DNA of 64,000 nucleotides from Spirodela intermedia (Eukaryota; Streptophyta; Magnoliopsida; Alismatales; Araceae): positions 2,078,501 through 2,142,500 of the forward strand of contig LR746270.1 of assembly GCA_902729315.2 (NCBI GenBank), written 5' to 3'. The notes beneath the pieces were generated by a model. The model saw nothing but the letters and a program-made list of their open reading frames with translations. It was not told the origin of the DNA and made no database searches. Each line of letters begins with the position of its first letter. Position 1 is the first letter of the stretch. The translations under genes and the position numbers were made by a program. Of the stretch, positions 37,600-52,890 are shown one piece after another.

Positions 37600-38680
37600 T
37601 TGGCATAGAATTATAAGTAAAACAGACTAGATTCACATGGGCAAGTATCCCAACAACAATCACACAAACTCAAGGGAGAACAAACGACTCAAGAACTAAA
37701 GGAATTAGATTGTTACATAAGAGGAAAAAAAGGAGTGATCACACATTGATTCATTTGAATGCTATCTTGTAGATCAAACTAGGTCCAGTGCCCTTGGAGA
37801 AAATTCAACTTCGAACAGAAAAGATATATTTTCTATCTCAAGATTCATTTTACAAGTATTTATACCAGAGCTTGGAAGGTTCTAGATACATTGATCACGT
37901 CAATAAGTGTGGAAGGTTCTAGATGCTTATAGAAGGTTCTAGAAACTATCTAAAGACTAGCTGTCCACATGATTGTTCCCATCAACAATAACACGTAAAA
38001 TTTTGGGTGCTATTGACTTTTGTCGAACCCTCTTTGATTTTATGAATTTTGGATAGTGCCAAAATTACCTTTTATCTCTTAGCCTCTTAGACAGTTCGAT
38101 AGGCAGTAGATCTTTTAATTCCATTGCTTTTAAAAACTGATTCGTGCAACTTAGAGCCTGATGACCTTTTTAAAGTATCCATAGCTACCTTTCCAAACTT
38201 GTTCATTCATGTTCACATTGAGATGATGGTACGCTCTCTTAAGGGCAAGACTAGAAGGGTTATGTTGTCAGATATCTTAAAATCTTAAATGCATATTTTT
38301 CACATTAGATCTTAATATTGATAGCAAATGTGGCCTGCACATTACTTGAACAGGAAGATGATCTCAATCCACCTGCCAACTTTGAGTCCGTCTAGTTATT
38401 CCTACTAAATTAGTCAATCAAGATGGTTGGAGGTCCTTAAGATGGGACATGCAGGTACCATCTACTTCATGTCATCCTTTATTTAAGATCACCTTATCCT
38501 TCACGACTGATATTGGTGAGATCTGACCATCTACTTCATGTTCTGCCCAGTTGACAACAATCTTAAGGACTGAGCTTAAAACTACAAGGTGAACGGAAGT
38601 ATGTAACTCGAGATGCTCTCCTCGTTTAATTCAGGAATGTGCGATAAATGCTAAGAAATATGTTGATGTCGATGAATGCA
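37600..38680. other. Possible upstream LTR region of the copia relic, and spacer
   Basis: The sequence upstream of the gag relic includes GAAGGTTCTAGA-type direct repeats (about 37874-37937) and a TATA-like TATTTATACC near 37857, as in LTR promoters. LTR ends could not be defined. The rest, to 38680, is spacer with no gene seen. Confidence 0.35.
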
Positions 38681-38682
38681 AG

Positions 38683-38686
<4 letters not shown>

Positions 38687-38717
<31 letters not shown>
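38687..38717. repeat. (CT)n microsatellite
   Basis: A pure CT run of about 30 bases in the spacer, downstream of the minus-strand MET1-like gene. Confidence 0.9.
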
Positions 38718-38723
<6 letters not shown>

Positions 38724-39052
38724 TTCAGCCGGACCCATTCATCGTATCCCTGGCAGTCATGATCAATGATGCATGGACGGTGATGTGAGTTCACGAAGAA
38801 GGCATGACATTGTGCCATCTTCGAATGAATTACTCAATCAGAAATATAAAAAAATTACAAAGTACAACGTCCATATTAGAGGGAAACTACTATACAAACA
38901 TGAAAAATATCATGATTATGCCATTTGGGATTCCAAAAAGTCAGCAGCAGCAGCAGAAGAAGATCAACAAGAATGGTATCATAGCCTTCAAGAATGAGAA
39001 AAAAAAATCCCTTTCCGGGGGCCTTGGTGTCTTGATGCTGCAGGGGAGGGGC

Positions 39053-39298
39053 TCATTTCTTGTTGAATATCCCGAAGATGGATTTGATAGCGTTGATGGC
39101 ACCCTCGTTGATGAACGACTCATCAAACCTCTTCACGAGTGGCTCAAAATCCTCCGAGGCTCTGAGATTACTCATATCTGGGTCCGTTCGAATTCTCTTC
39201 AGAAACAAGAGAAAGAACACAAGAAAAATGGAAACACGGTCAGACCCAGTTGAAAAAACCCAGCAATTTTTAAGGGACCGTCAAAGAAGAAGAAGAAA

Positions 39299-39384
<86 letters not shown>

Positions 39385-41409
39385 CATTTCCACAACATGA
39401 TCCCGGATTTGGAAGTGCACCTTGAAGTCTTCGAATCCTGCCTTAAGTGCATCCTCCAGTGCTGACAATCCCGCCTGGATCTGCAACAAGTCCGATCTCT
39501 CCCACCATCAGCCCTCAGATAATCAAATTATCCGGGAGATAAAAACATTCAATCAAAGTGGACAAGTAGATATTTATGGGGAACCCATCACCTGATTTAG
39601 CTTGGAATAGCAGCAAGCCACGTTGTAGCTTGCCACTGAGGATTCGTCCAGCTCGGGCTTAGACCCAAGCACTGACTCGAACTTCTCCAGTGCCTCCTCA
39701 TACTTGCCACTCCTGGTGATGTCAATGCGGCGAAGGAGAATTATACCCGGAAGATTAAATTCCCAAAAGGAGACTTATGGGAGCGTACTTGTAAAGCCTG
39801 AGCCCTTCACGGAGATCGTTCTCCCGACCCTCCTTCTGCTCCTTCTTCCGCACGTAGTTTTGCATCTGAAACCAAAGTTTTGGGCATGATTTTGACACGA
39901 TGATGATGGATAAAAAATGTTTGACCACAAATAAAACATGGTGGACGACAGCAAGTTGCGGAAATTTTGGGCTTAGCAGAGGAAAATCACCTGAATTTCC
40001 CTGATTCTGTTGCTGATGAAGCCAGCGTTCCTCTCAGCTCTGATGATCTCCTTCTCAGTTAGCTCGCCGCCATCATCCATCTTGCCTGAAGAGAAATTTT
40101 TTAATTCAAACGAGATAGTAAAATCAATTGATTGATGGTCAGAATCAGCCAGGAGCAAACCATATCGCTTCTCCATCTTCATGAGCAGGGGGCCAATTCT
40201 CTGTCGGATGGTGTACATCGTCCGCCCATACTCAGCGGCGGGCCATATCTCTTCTCCGAATACAGCACTGCACACAAGATTAAATTCTTAGTTACAATCC
40301 AGCTTTGAGGGCAGAAATTTTTTTCTTTGGTTTTTCTATTAGATCCTAAAATGATTGGCTACCTAAAAAAAATCTTTTTTTTGCCTCGCAGCAAATCCTA
40401 AAAAATTTAACTAAAAAAGTGGTCTTAATCACTATAAGAATAAGTAAAACAAGTAAAACAAGTAAAAAAAAATGACCTTAATCATTAGATGGTTTTCCAG
40501 CTACCTAAAACCAAAATACCCAATTTTCTTTTTCTTTCTAAAAACACCTCACACAATCTTGAACGGAGAGTTATTACTGATCTAAAAACGCCTCAGAGAA
40601 TATATATATATATATGTATATATAATTCATGGAAATTTTAAATATGTATATATATGTATATATATGTATATATAAAATCGCTTGGGTTTCAGCCGAGAAA
40701 TTTTAAATGTAATGTAATTCCTATTTAGTGAGCTGATTCACCCTCATTTCAACCGAATAAGCTCATTTCAAGGGTTTGAAGCTATGACCAAACATAAACC
40801 ACACTCTTAAATGTCTATTAGTAAAGAAAGTTCTCAGTTCCATCATGGAAAGAGTTCGATTCCTAAGCAGAGGAATCATCACGGCAGCTGAAAAATCTTC
40901 AATGGGTTGATTCTTAAATGCAGATTAGGAGGAGGGAATCCGAGCGAACCCAACCAGCGGATGAACAGAAACCCAGATCGGTGACAGAGAAATTAGGGAA
41001 GAAATTCCAACCTGGTTGCGATCACTTTGTCCCCGACAGTGAACTTCCCCGTCTTATCGGCCGGTCCTCCCGGGGCAATGGCGTCGATGTAGGTGCCGCC
41101 ATCCCTGCCCTTGAAGAACTTCAACCCGTATGGCTTATCCAGCTCCACCTCGTACTCCTTCTCTTCGGTGGTCTCATCGTCGTCCGACGGCGAGGGCTGC
41201 GGCTGCGCCACTGAGGAGGAGGACGACGACGACACCCGCGCCGCCAGCCCCGCCGGCGGAGCGCCGCCGCCGCGGGGGCCGAAGGGGCGATCAAGGGGAG
41301 GTGAGAAGAAGAGGGTCCTGGAGAGAGAGATGGGAAGTCTCTGCTTGGTGGGCTTCCTCACGGAGAAGGGTGGAGAGGGATACAGAGATGGGTTACTGAT
41401 CGAAGCCAT
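39053..41409 (-). CDS. MET1: Plastid PDZ and TPR protein, MET1/ZKT-like photosystem II assembly factor, 7 exons
   Basis: Minus-strand exons 41012-41409, 40161-40267, 39991-40085, 39789-39865, 39592-39712, 39421-39480 and 39053-39196 join in phase to 333 residues, matching the roughly 335-residue Arabidopsis MET1 (ZKT). Residues 1 to about 58 are Ser/Pro/Arg-rich, a chloroplast transit peptide. After an acidic linker the PDZ domain spans about 72-140 (KPYGLKFFKGRDGGTYIDAI, then GDKVIA). A coiled basic segment follows (about 155-215), then TPR-like helices at about 217-290 (SGKYEEALEKFESVLG; ASYNVACCYSKLNQ). The C-terminus, INEGAINAIKSIFGIFNKK, is strongly conserved. In Arabidopsis the protein sits on stromal thylakoids and helps photosystem II supercomplex assembly. 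Intron 6 carries an 84-base trinucleotide repeat. Confidence 0.92.
39299..39382. repeat. (GAT)n trinucleotide repeat, about 28 units, in MET1 intron 6
   Basis: A nearly perfect GAT/ATG repeat on the plus strand (ATC in the gene's sense), filling over a third of a 224-base intron. In the frame of the upstream exon it would encode poly-isoleucine. Confidence 0.95.
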
Positions 41410-41425
41410 GGAGAGACGGCCTCAG

Positions 41426-41430
<5 letters not shown>

Positions 41431-41468
<38 letters not shown>
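41431..41468. repeat. (CT)n microsatellite, GA in the sense of the MET1 leader
   Basis: About 38 bases of CT, 22 bases upstream of the MET1-like start codon; read as GA in the gene's sense. Confidence 0.9.
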
Positions 41469-41469
<1 letters not shown>

Positions 41470-41470
<1 letters not shown>

Positions 41471-42316
41471 CCACCGTCCCCGAGAGAAGGAGAGAATGGA
41501 AGATGGGAGCTTTCTGAAGAGGGGGAGAGAGCGAGAGAGAGGAGAGGTGGGGATTGCATTGGAGGGAAGGAGATGCCAGTGGCTGGCAGGATGGCCGTGT
41601 GAGCGCTTCTGTGGGAGGGGGAACATAGGCCACAAGAACCAGGATCGAGGTACGCAACGAAACAGGATTCGCCACGTTGTCAGCTCCCAGCAGGCGCATG
41701 TGGAGCCCACAGAGGCGAGCCCAAAACTACATGGATGATACGGAATCTCAAGAAGGTGCTGATGCTAACGTCGGGCCGGGCCCGGTGGACTCCCGCTGCT
41801 TCAACGTATGGGGAAGAAAAAGCCCGCGATTAACATCAGCCCGGACTGGCTCATGCATAGGAAGCTTAATAAATAAGCCCTTTTCCCCTATGATTACGGA
41901 TTTTACATGAAAAATGATACAGAGTTGCATCATGTGGAGGCCTCATTACCTAAAGTACAACAGAAACTAACCCAATATTTCAAATAATTTGGTGTACTTA
42001 TGAATCCCATAAAAATATATTTTAAATAATAAAACTTATTTTAAAAGTAGCCTCTGATGCCAATTGTCAGCACACTGGAGACCCATCACATCTTTCTTCT
42101 TTCGTGAGAACACCATGAGACTGGACGGGGCCCAATCTTAACTTTTCGGGCTTTCGGGCCGGCAGGCCCATCTACGGGAGAGCCCACAGCAACACTCCGT
42201 CGGCAAGATGGACAGAAAGAAAGGGTCTCTGAGGATGATAGATTTGTTGACTATACACAGGCAATTGAGCGTATTACAACCGAGGGAGAGTGGGGCCCAC
42301 GGATGTGAGGTCAACG
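41470..42316. other. Promoter-side spacer between MET1-like and HNH genes
   Basis: Contains the promoter and leader of the MET1-like gene (GA-rich to about 41560) and the 3' UTR of the HNH gene. No gene was recognised. Confidence 0.5.
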
Positions 42317-42464
42317 CTACGGAGATGGCCTGGAGAGGTACTGGAGCCACTCCTCGGGGACACCCCTCCGGGACTTGAGCATCTTCAGCGCTGCTGAGGT
42401 CAACGGGATGGAGAGGATGTCGTAATCCTTCGGGGCCTGCAAAAATGAAAGAAAAAGAGAAATT

Positions 42465-42506
<42 letters not shown>

Positions 42507-45252
42507 TTCTTCTTCTTCTTCTTCTTGATCTTCTTCTTTGAGGCAATTCATCAAGCAGGTGGGTCGTGTTGCAGGTTTTTTGGGGGTTCAGGGCAATTCA
42601 GTTCATCACCCACCTTGGGGGGCTTGATCAGCTTCATGTTGGCCTGCTCCAAGGTCTTCTGGCCCTTCTTCGAGTTGCATCTCGAGCAGGCGGTGACCTG
42701 GAATGGGAGGGCAGATAATTTCCAGGGTAAAAGATTTATATTTCTATTTTTATTTTTTATTTTTTCCTCCAACGAGAAAAAAAATACCATCGACGGAAGC
42801 AGGACCATACATATTCCTATTTTAAAATATTAAAAAACACCCTTTTTACTAAATCACAAGAACTTCGGAGAAATAATGTGATTACAGCAATGGTATTGGC
42901 CGGGGCCCGGCTCAAATGGGCCCAACTTGGGCCTCATCCCATCTGCCACGTGGGTGATTTCAGGATAGCCACGTAATTTGGGTGATCTTTGCTGGATCCT
43001 ACAGAAGCCCAGTGCAACCAGCTCACAGAGGGACAAATAGAATGAGACTGAGAAATGAGCATATACCAGATTCTCCCATTTCCATTCGCCACCCCTTGAA
43101 ATCGGCATTACGTGGTCAATGGTCAAATTCTCCCGCGAACAGCAGTACCTGATCGAAGCAATTTTCTGATAAAAACCTTGAAATCCAATGAAATAATATA
43201 AAAAAAAAAAACAAAAGAGTTGATTTTTTCTCAAATATCTGAAAAAGGATAATATCAGAAAATAAGCCTAACAGAAAAAAAAAAAAAACTTTTTATCAGA
43301 TTCCTCCTGACAGTTCAAAAATAGCAAAATCCATACAGAGCCAATCCAACCCCTCCGACCTCAGCTTTTTTTTTTTTCCTTTTCCAGTATCAGAGAAGTA
43401 GCAAGGGATGTTTTTCTGATCCAAAACAGAGATCGATCGAGAGATTTATAAAATCTCACAGTAATCCTCAAGAGACATTGCTCCCGATTCAAGAAGCTCT
43501 TCAAGACATGATTCCGATATCGGCATCTCTCACATTCAAACCAGATCAAACCAAAATGCATCACTTGATTTCTATGGAAGAGAAAAGCTTGTGATTTTCT
43601 AGATAATATCCGATGCAAAAATAGTTCAGTAAGATATAGTTTTTTTCTAGCATTTTCACATCGAATCTTCGTAATTAATGGGGTCAAAACTTTCACATAT
43701 TGGATACTGGCCAAGGTATTTTCCGAGGAAAGTTCAAAAAAAAATAAAAAAGAGAAAGAAAATTGCACTTCTCCCCAATAAGAACAAGAGTAAAATTAAT
43801 CTCGGAGAACAAATTAGGATATAGTTGGGTCGTTGACTTTCAAACAAAATATGGCTCAGAGAAGCACTTACTGGCAAGTGTACGAATCTCGATAAAAAAT
43901 ACTTTTACGGCTGAGGTTGTGTTTTATCCTTCTTCTCTTAACAACTTGCAACAAATGAGGCACCTGGAAGCGGGAGACACACCACACCGATGAGCAGGAC
44001 TCGAGATTTCATCTTAATATATATATCAGGAATAAAAGTCAACTCAGGCCGCTCTAATTCTGCCGACAGGCAACTATTACAATGTGGTTGACATGTGCAT
44101 GAGGACTAAAGATGGTAAAGAACTTAGATTCATCAAGATCAAGAGATTGCTACGGTTTTTATGCATGAAAGCTGCGAGGAATGGATCGAGAGGAGCGTTT
44201 GTAGATGGAGTCGGAGAGCGGATTAGTTTACCCTCAAGACTGCTGGGATGTAGAAAGATCCTCGAGAAGAAGGCACCGTCTGATCATAATATTCCAGAAC
44301 ATCAGCCTGCCAAGAGAAACAAGATCGACGGGGTGCCATGATCATGGGTTCCGTTCAATTTATTTCGGAGGAGATGACAGCAGATGTCTGACAGGTGGAT
44401 CATAGAATGCTGACCTTCTCCATGAATTCCAAGCAGATAGCACGCCGCCAGCAAACGACATTGACGGGCCTAGAAGAACACAGGAATGATCAGATCCAAT
44501 TCAGAATAAAGTCTGAAGCTTTAGTTGCTAACAGGGCTACCCGGAAATGCAAATCGAAAGATGGAAGAGGAAAGTTTGCGGTAACCGAATGCGCAATGCA
44601 TGAATAAACAGAAAATCAGCACAGAAAGCTTCATTCCTATACGGACTGGACATCATCGTCTTCTTCCTGCGCCCGCCTGTTCAGAGTTCATCCTCAGATC
44701 CTGGGATGAACCAGACGACGGACAAGATTATGGGCGGGGTGGGTCCTGAGAGAAGCCACCGCAATCAGAGCCTCCGGAAGTTCCCTCGACTCAGACAATA
44801 GCGGATGCCGTGAATTAAATGGAAAAATCGTCGCGTGTCAGACGGATTTCTCCAGACTATTACAAGCAAATCAAGGGGAGGTCCTTGGAGATCGAATCAA
44901 AGATCGCAGACCTGTAAGAAACGTCCAGGACAAGGCCCCTGAAGCATGACAGCTCGTCGCTCTCGAACTCCTCGTCGTCATCGTCGCCATCGTCCTCGCC
45001 CGCAACATCCGCCACACGATCCCCGCGGGAACTGCCGCTTTTCCTGCTCATGGCGGAGACACGGCAAGAAACCCTAGCGAGCTGGGTCTTCCTCGTGTCG
45101 CTGCACCGGCGAATCTCAACTGGGTTCTTGAACAACGCCATCCCGCCGCCGCCGGCGCCTCCGAACGTAAACGGACGCCATTCTCTGGGATCACAATCCT
45201 TCTCCCCGCCGAAGGGCAGCCTGAGACCCACGCGGGCGGTGAATCTGGCCAT
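42317..45252 (-). CDS. Predicted plastid HNH-domain protein, 7 exons
   Basis: Minus-strand exons 44912-45252, 44415-44469, 44232-44306, 43872-43963, 43067-43148, 42614-42697 and 42317-42436 join in phase to 282 residues. The N-terminus (MARFTARVGLRLPFGG) and the Arg/Ser-rich stretch to about 75 look like a plastid transit peptide, followed by an acidic run (about 83-97). A conserved domain begins at CFRGLVLDVSYRPVNVVCW. The HNH fold is complete: structural Cys187, Cys190, Cys219, Cys222 (CQYC and CSRCN), Asp199-His200 in TIDHVMPISRGGEW, and Asn214. HNH proteins are usually metal-dependent nucleases; this plant family has cyanobacterial-type relatives and a poorly known role. The short exons were placed by phase and conservation. 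The last intron has ATC and TTC repeats. Confidence 0.9.
42465..42530. repeat. (ATC)n(TTC)n compound repeat in HNH intron 6
   Basis: About 46 bases of ATC followed by about 18 bases of TTC on the plus strand, in the 177-base last intron of the HNH gene. In the gene's sense it reads GAA then GAT/ATG, ending about 30 bases before the acceptor. Confidence 0.9.
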
Positions 45253-48200
45253 GGGAGAGCCGCCGATCTCCAGGAGGAAGTGGACCCAGTGCCGCCGGCG
45301 AGATTTTGGAGCCGGGCTTTCAGCAGCCGCCAGTTGAACCCATTTACCTTCTCTTCGTCTCGTCCATTTTTTTTCTCTGCCCGTTTCCTCCGACCCGGGC
45401 TTTGGGTGCTTCCCTCAAAAACAAAAAAAAAACAGAGAGCCCCCGCCATTAGAATCAAGGATTCCTCACAATCCCCCGAAAAACTGGGTTAATGGCTGAC
45501 AAGATGGGCGATCCCGCGCTGCAGAATTGCACCCGGCTGGGATTTTCTTCCATTGGAGTGGTAGTATGGTGGACCCTGTTGTTCAGTCCAGGAAGCAACC
45601 GGGGGGTGATGGGACAGCATACTGGCCGGAAGAAGGAAGGGCTTCGCGCAACTCCTCGGACCACACGCCGCAATTCCGCTTGTAGAATTCTCTGGCATCC
45701 GCCGGAGAATATCCACCGCTACTTGGAATGGAGGGTGCCCCAGAAAAATGATAATTTGTGCAAATAACATATATTTAATTTTCTATTAATAAAGTACTCA
45801 TTCAACGAGCACGTGAAAAAATAAAAAACTTATTTATACTTTTTGGATTCTATTTTTTTTAATTTTATTGAATTTATTCATATTATAAATAGATTCATCT
45901 TAATTTTTATAAAAATAAAATATAAAGAGTCTATGTGCCCACGGTTGGTTCACTTTAAAGACTCTATAAAGCCTGAGCTAGCAAAATATGTCTATAGGTT
46001 GTCCTTTAAAATAAGATCTATAGACAAAATGAAGTACATTAAGGTGTCTCTATGATAAAGTCAAAACTTTGAAGATAGCCAGTTCATAAGATGTTATCAC
46101 ATTGCAACCTTTAACCCCAATCATGAACCACTATCTAGGATTTCTCAATTAATGCCATTAAATCTTCTAAATTCTTTGTCAAAAAGTTCTTCATTTATTT
46201 GTATTTTTATTTTACACAAAAGCATGTGGAAAACAAAACAATATATTGAATGTTTTAAAAGAGTCATTTAATCTAATCTTTAAAGCTGTAAAATAATTAT
46301 TCTCCATCCTTTTTACTATTAAATGGTGTTAAAAGTTTTCAAAAGTAGAAATAGATGCAATTATGGCCCTGATTAATGCCTTGAATTTGCCAAGATAATA
46401 AGAATCACATCCACTTAGACAAAAGAGTAATCAAACAAACCATGAGCTTTTATTTTATCATGTTTACATCTACTGGCCTTAAAATTTGTAATTAATCTTC
46501 AATTAATAAACTTTAGACTACTACAAACATATTAAATTATGCTTAAAGTCATTGGTCTAATCTACGATGTAATCGTTGCCCAAACAACCACGTGCTTGAA
46601 TCAATTGACATTTTCATCCCCAAATAAAGAAACTTTTCTGGATGTTAATGTCTTATCTTTCAAACTATCTAGAGGAGAGTATAATATGTCGTAGATTAGA
46701 CATCAGCATAAAAGTACTTGGACTTATGGTTGATTCTCTCCCCTATATACTAAATAGGATATTGGGCGGTAATGATGATGATAATGGAATGAGATTAGTC
46801 AAGAGGATTTTTATAATAAGTACATTGAAATAAATGGGTACTTATAATAAAATTCTCCAAATAAGAGACCAGTCCCTCATACTTGTTGAGTACTTTTGGA
46901 TATCTTTTCTTTATTATCTTTTGTAGAACTTTGGCGTTATGATAGAATACCAATCTTGCCATGTTGGTGAAAGCCTCAAATAGATGTTGAAATTATTCAT
47001 GTTAAAAAAGATATGGAACTAAGTTGTGGAACATATGAGAAGTTGAGAATTTGAGTTGAATATGGGAGATGGTCTACATCAAAATTTACCCATATAAATG
47101 AGATCATTGATCTAAGGATCAAACTAAAAGCTATTATCCAAGTATTTCGGTCTATTTAATATTCTTACCAAAATTAGTATAGTGATATGCTAGGCAAACC
47201 TAGTGGCAGTCCCCAAGATCCACCTCATTTTCATGTCTCCCCACCAAAGAAAATTGTGTCACACTTACATTAGAAGTAGAGAACTACATTATATCATTAT
47301 TCTTTGTGATACAATCATTTAAAAATCAAACAATAAAATAATGGTTATCACCATTACACGTGGATTAATGAATTTAAAATGAATGATACAATTGTAAACA
47401 TGTATCTAAATAAATGTGATGATACCACAACCGTATGACTTTTTAAAATATTTAAAATTTACGTATCACTATTGAATGTCATGTGTATGCAAATTATATT
47501 TCATTTGGTAATCCCCTATTGAGCATTTGATATGGATACAACTGCATCATGATGAAGACCCAAAAATTATTGATGCACATGGATGTGGTTACACTTATGA
47601 TTTTGGAGAATCATGTGTTTTGTAGTTGATAAAAGATATACAAGGGTAAAAAAAGTTATTTTTTATCACTATATAAATTCAATGATTAGTCAAAATGTCA
47701 AAAATGATTATGTTTCTTGGTTATTATGTATCCCTCAAGAAATGAGCCAACTCACTTATGAGTGAGAAGAAAAAGAGAGAAGAAAAGAAAAGTAAAGCAC
47801 CAATTCAATGTTTTATCAATGGTAACCCTATAATAGTAGCTGCAATAATGGATTGTGAGTTAGTAGTTAAATGTTAATAGCCATTCATTCAAATGGTTGA
47901 AATACCATTATTCAAGTCATTAGAGTCTAGGAAAAAAATTAAAATTAATTTTATACATATAAATATATATAGCCTTCTGTAATATTTCTAGATCACTACA
48001 ATGAGTCGTCATCACCTCAACAACCACCAAAAGTAAATTCAAATTCTCATATTCTCCACTAATTGTAAGAGTGATTCCCTTATGATTAAGTTATATAAAT
48101 CAAGACCATACTCTACATACCACAATGAAGCTGTGAGGATAGAGTTACAAACTTAGGTATTGGATTCTTGGTGATAGGAAACTATAATTATGAGTGCTTG

Positions 48201-49120
48201 TGGTCACTCATGCCTTTCTAAGGCTGCTAATTTGGAAAAATGAGATAGTTTTATAAATCAGGTGGTCGATCTCCTAAACCCATGGTAGAGGAGATTATTG
48301 GTTGTTAATGTTGTCTGCCCTTCTAGACTTATAAATCTAGAAGTGTATGAATGATAATTATGCATACATTATAGCAAGGTGTATGAATGATAATTCCATA
48401 ACACTGCCATAAAAATACTAAAAAATAAGTTAAATGGAAGACATTCACATGACTAGATTCACCAATAACTTCTTGACATAATGACAACATACAATTTATA
48501 ACAAAATATAAAGCCAAGTCAACGATATGAATGATAGAAGGCTATTCACAATACTGATTTCACAATTACTCTTGACTTTATAAGTAGAAATGAATAATTG
48601 AAGTCATGATAGTAGGAACCTCATTTTTGGTGCAAATTCATGTCCTCATTGCACCATGCATCTACACATAGGTGCCACCTGTACCCAACTCATGATGCAT
48701 CTTGGTGGTGCGTGCTAGTAGTGAGAATCTATATGTAGAGAATGATGTCACTCTTCCATGGTGTAGTCACCACAATCTACCAAGCTTAGCCCTACCCTCT
48801 ATTTTTAAGGAAGGGGTGGGGGGGTGTTGACTATCAAACCTTAGAATAGGGGCTGGTCAACTCCTTGCCACACATACCCACCTTGCATAATCTGATGTGC
48901 ATTTGTTGTTTGATGAATATACAGTAAACCATTCATTGTTCAAGTAAGTATTTACTAAAAAGCCTCCCATCTGTCTGTGCGTGTAAGTCAGTGGGGAGAA
49001 TGAAGTCTGAACCACGGTTGAGTGGTGAAATTTTAACATCTCTACATAGATGATATACAGTCGGATCAAGATTATGTAGTGTTGTATCCGAACCGTTAAG
49101 TTACCTTACTACCAGCGTTG
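45253..49120. other. AT-rich intergenic spacer between HNH gene and RPL3
   Basis: The first 500 bases are GC-richer and include the HNH promoter and leader. From about 45770 to 49050 the sequence is AT-rich and stop-rich in all frames, with no recognisable gene, repeat array or transposon domain. A purine-rich AAGGAAGGGGTGGGGGGGTG at about 48809-48828 resembles a retroelement polypurine tract but is isolated. Confidence 0.5.
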
Positions 49121-49131
49121 TCAAACGCGGC

Positions 49132-49153
49132 TATAAATATGACAGTAGGGTTT
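49132..49153 (+). promoter_or_regulatory. TATA box and telo-box of RPL3
   Basis: TATAAAT at 49132-49138 is followed at 49146-49153 by TAGGGTTT, the reverse form of the AAACCCTA telo-box that is characteristic of plant ribosomal-protein promoters and leaders. A leader intron probably follows: it ends at GGGGCAG (49754), with the start codon 24 bases later; the donor is not certain. Confidence 0.65.
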
Positions 49154-49657
49154 AGCGGGGAAAGCCCTCGGAAGCGGCGGGAGCAGGGGCGGCGGCGTCT
49201 CCTTCTCCAGGTCTGCGCGTGGTGCTTCTCTTCGTATACTGACCTTCTCTAGGGAGGATCGTAGCGGTAATTGGTCGCCTAGTCTCTCCGTTGGGTTTTC
49301 GGCTCTGGGCGACCCGGCATTTGGCCATCTCTTGGGCGGTCTCGTTTCTCGATCCGCCGGTCTCTCCCGCTTCCATGGTCGTTTTTGTGTCCCCTTGCCG
49401 ATTTCTTTCGCCGATGTGCCTTCGCTCATCTCTTTTGCTCTGGATTTTACGAGTGGGTTTCGCCTGTAGTCTGTGTTTATCTGTTCCATTGGACGTTTCT
49501 CTTGATTCGTTCCTTTGTGGAGTTGCGTTTATTTCTTAAACAGTTTTTTTGGCCTCACGAACATCTTGTACACGAACGTATGACCGAATTATATCGATAT
49601 GGAAGATCTATCGTGTTGTGCGCTCCAGGGTTTCTAAATGTTCATCTGATACGATGA

Positions 49658-52031
<2,374 letters not shown>

Positions 52032-52890
52032 CAGTGGTAGTTTAGAGAGAGAAACCCCGCCTCCTCGAGCTCGTCTTCTTCTCTCTGAATCCCCGCGGAC
52101 ATGAACAAGCTTCCCCCCCCCCTCCCCCAAACCCCTCCTCGTGAGTTTTGTTTCATTCTTGCGATATTTATGAAAGAAGACTAATTTGTCTGGATGTTCT
52201 TACAATTTTCCCAACTCTTGTGCTAGCTCATACAACTCTTGCCTCATATAATAATGATAATAATAATAAAAAAATAATCTTAGCTCGCTTACCTAGATGG
52301 TCAAATATGGATTTCTACATGGGCTGTCGATCGTGTGGAAGAAGACTAGGACTGCTGCTAGGATGGCAGCTTTTAAGTGGGTTGACCTGAAAAGTTAGCA
52401 GTTTTCTTCAGTCCTAGAAAACTGAGAGGACGATTTTGACCTGCGGGATGACCCAATTGCTAGCATTCTTCCAAGGAGGCGGGCCTTTGAAATCCTCATC
52501 CTCCCCCGTAGATCAAATCTAAACGAGGGTACATGCCAAAAGGAGAAAGCACAGGCATTTGACAGATTAAATTGCCAAAAAAGGCAAGCCGTGACAAGAT
52601 CAGTTGTTTCTTGAAAGAACATTTTCGGACCCAGAGAGGGAAAAAGAAGAGGGAGAGACCCGCCTCCGCCGCCGCCCGCCGCCGCCGCCACCGCCTTGAA
52701 ACCAACGACTAGGAGACCAAATCCCTCGCGTCCACAGATCCCCGCCGCCGACCTGATGAAATCAGAAGAAGATCTGGGCCCTGGCAGAGGGATGGGAGAA
52801 ACCCTGCCGCCACACCGGCATGGAAACTGAGATATTTACACTGCTCTCTGAGGCCGGCCATCTGGGCAGGAGCTCCCCAGTGCAAAATCG
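52032..52890. other. Convergent 3' regions of RPL3 and TBP
   Basis: Holds the RPL3 3' UTR and, on the minus strand, the TBP terminal exon beyond its stop. A GCC-rich stretch at 52660-52695 produces open frames on the minus strand that look accidental. No additional gene seen. Confidence 0.5.

Noticed and set aside
40840-40880. GTTCGATTCC resembling a tRNA B box
   Set aside because: No matching A box or acceptor/anticodon stems could be placed around it, so no tRNA is claimed.
41093-41710. Open frames on both strands around the MET1 first exon and leader
   Set aside because: They depend on the CT/GA repeat or are antisense to the transit-peptide exon. The minus-strand seven-exon model accounts for the region.
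52395-52705. Minus-strand Gly-rich open frames downstream of TBP
   Set aside because: A short GCC repeat read in two frames; it lies in the expected 3' UTR of TBP and has no conserved motif.
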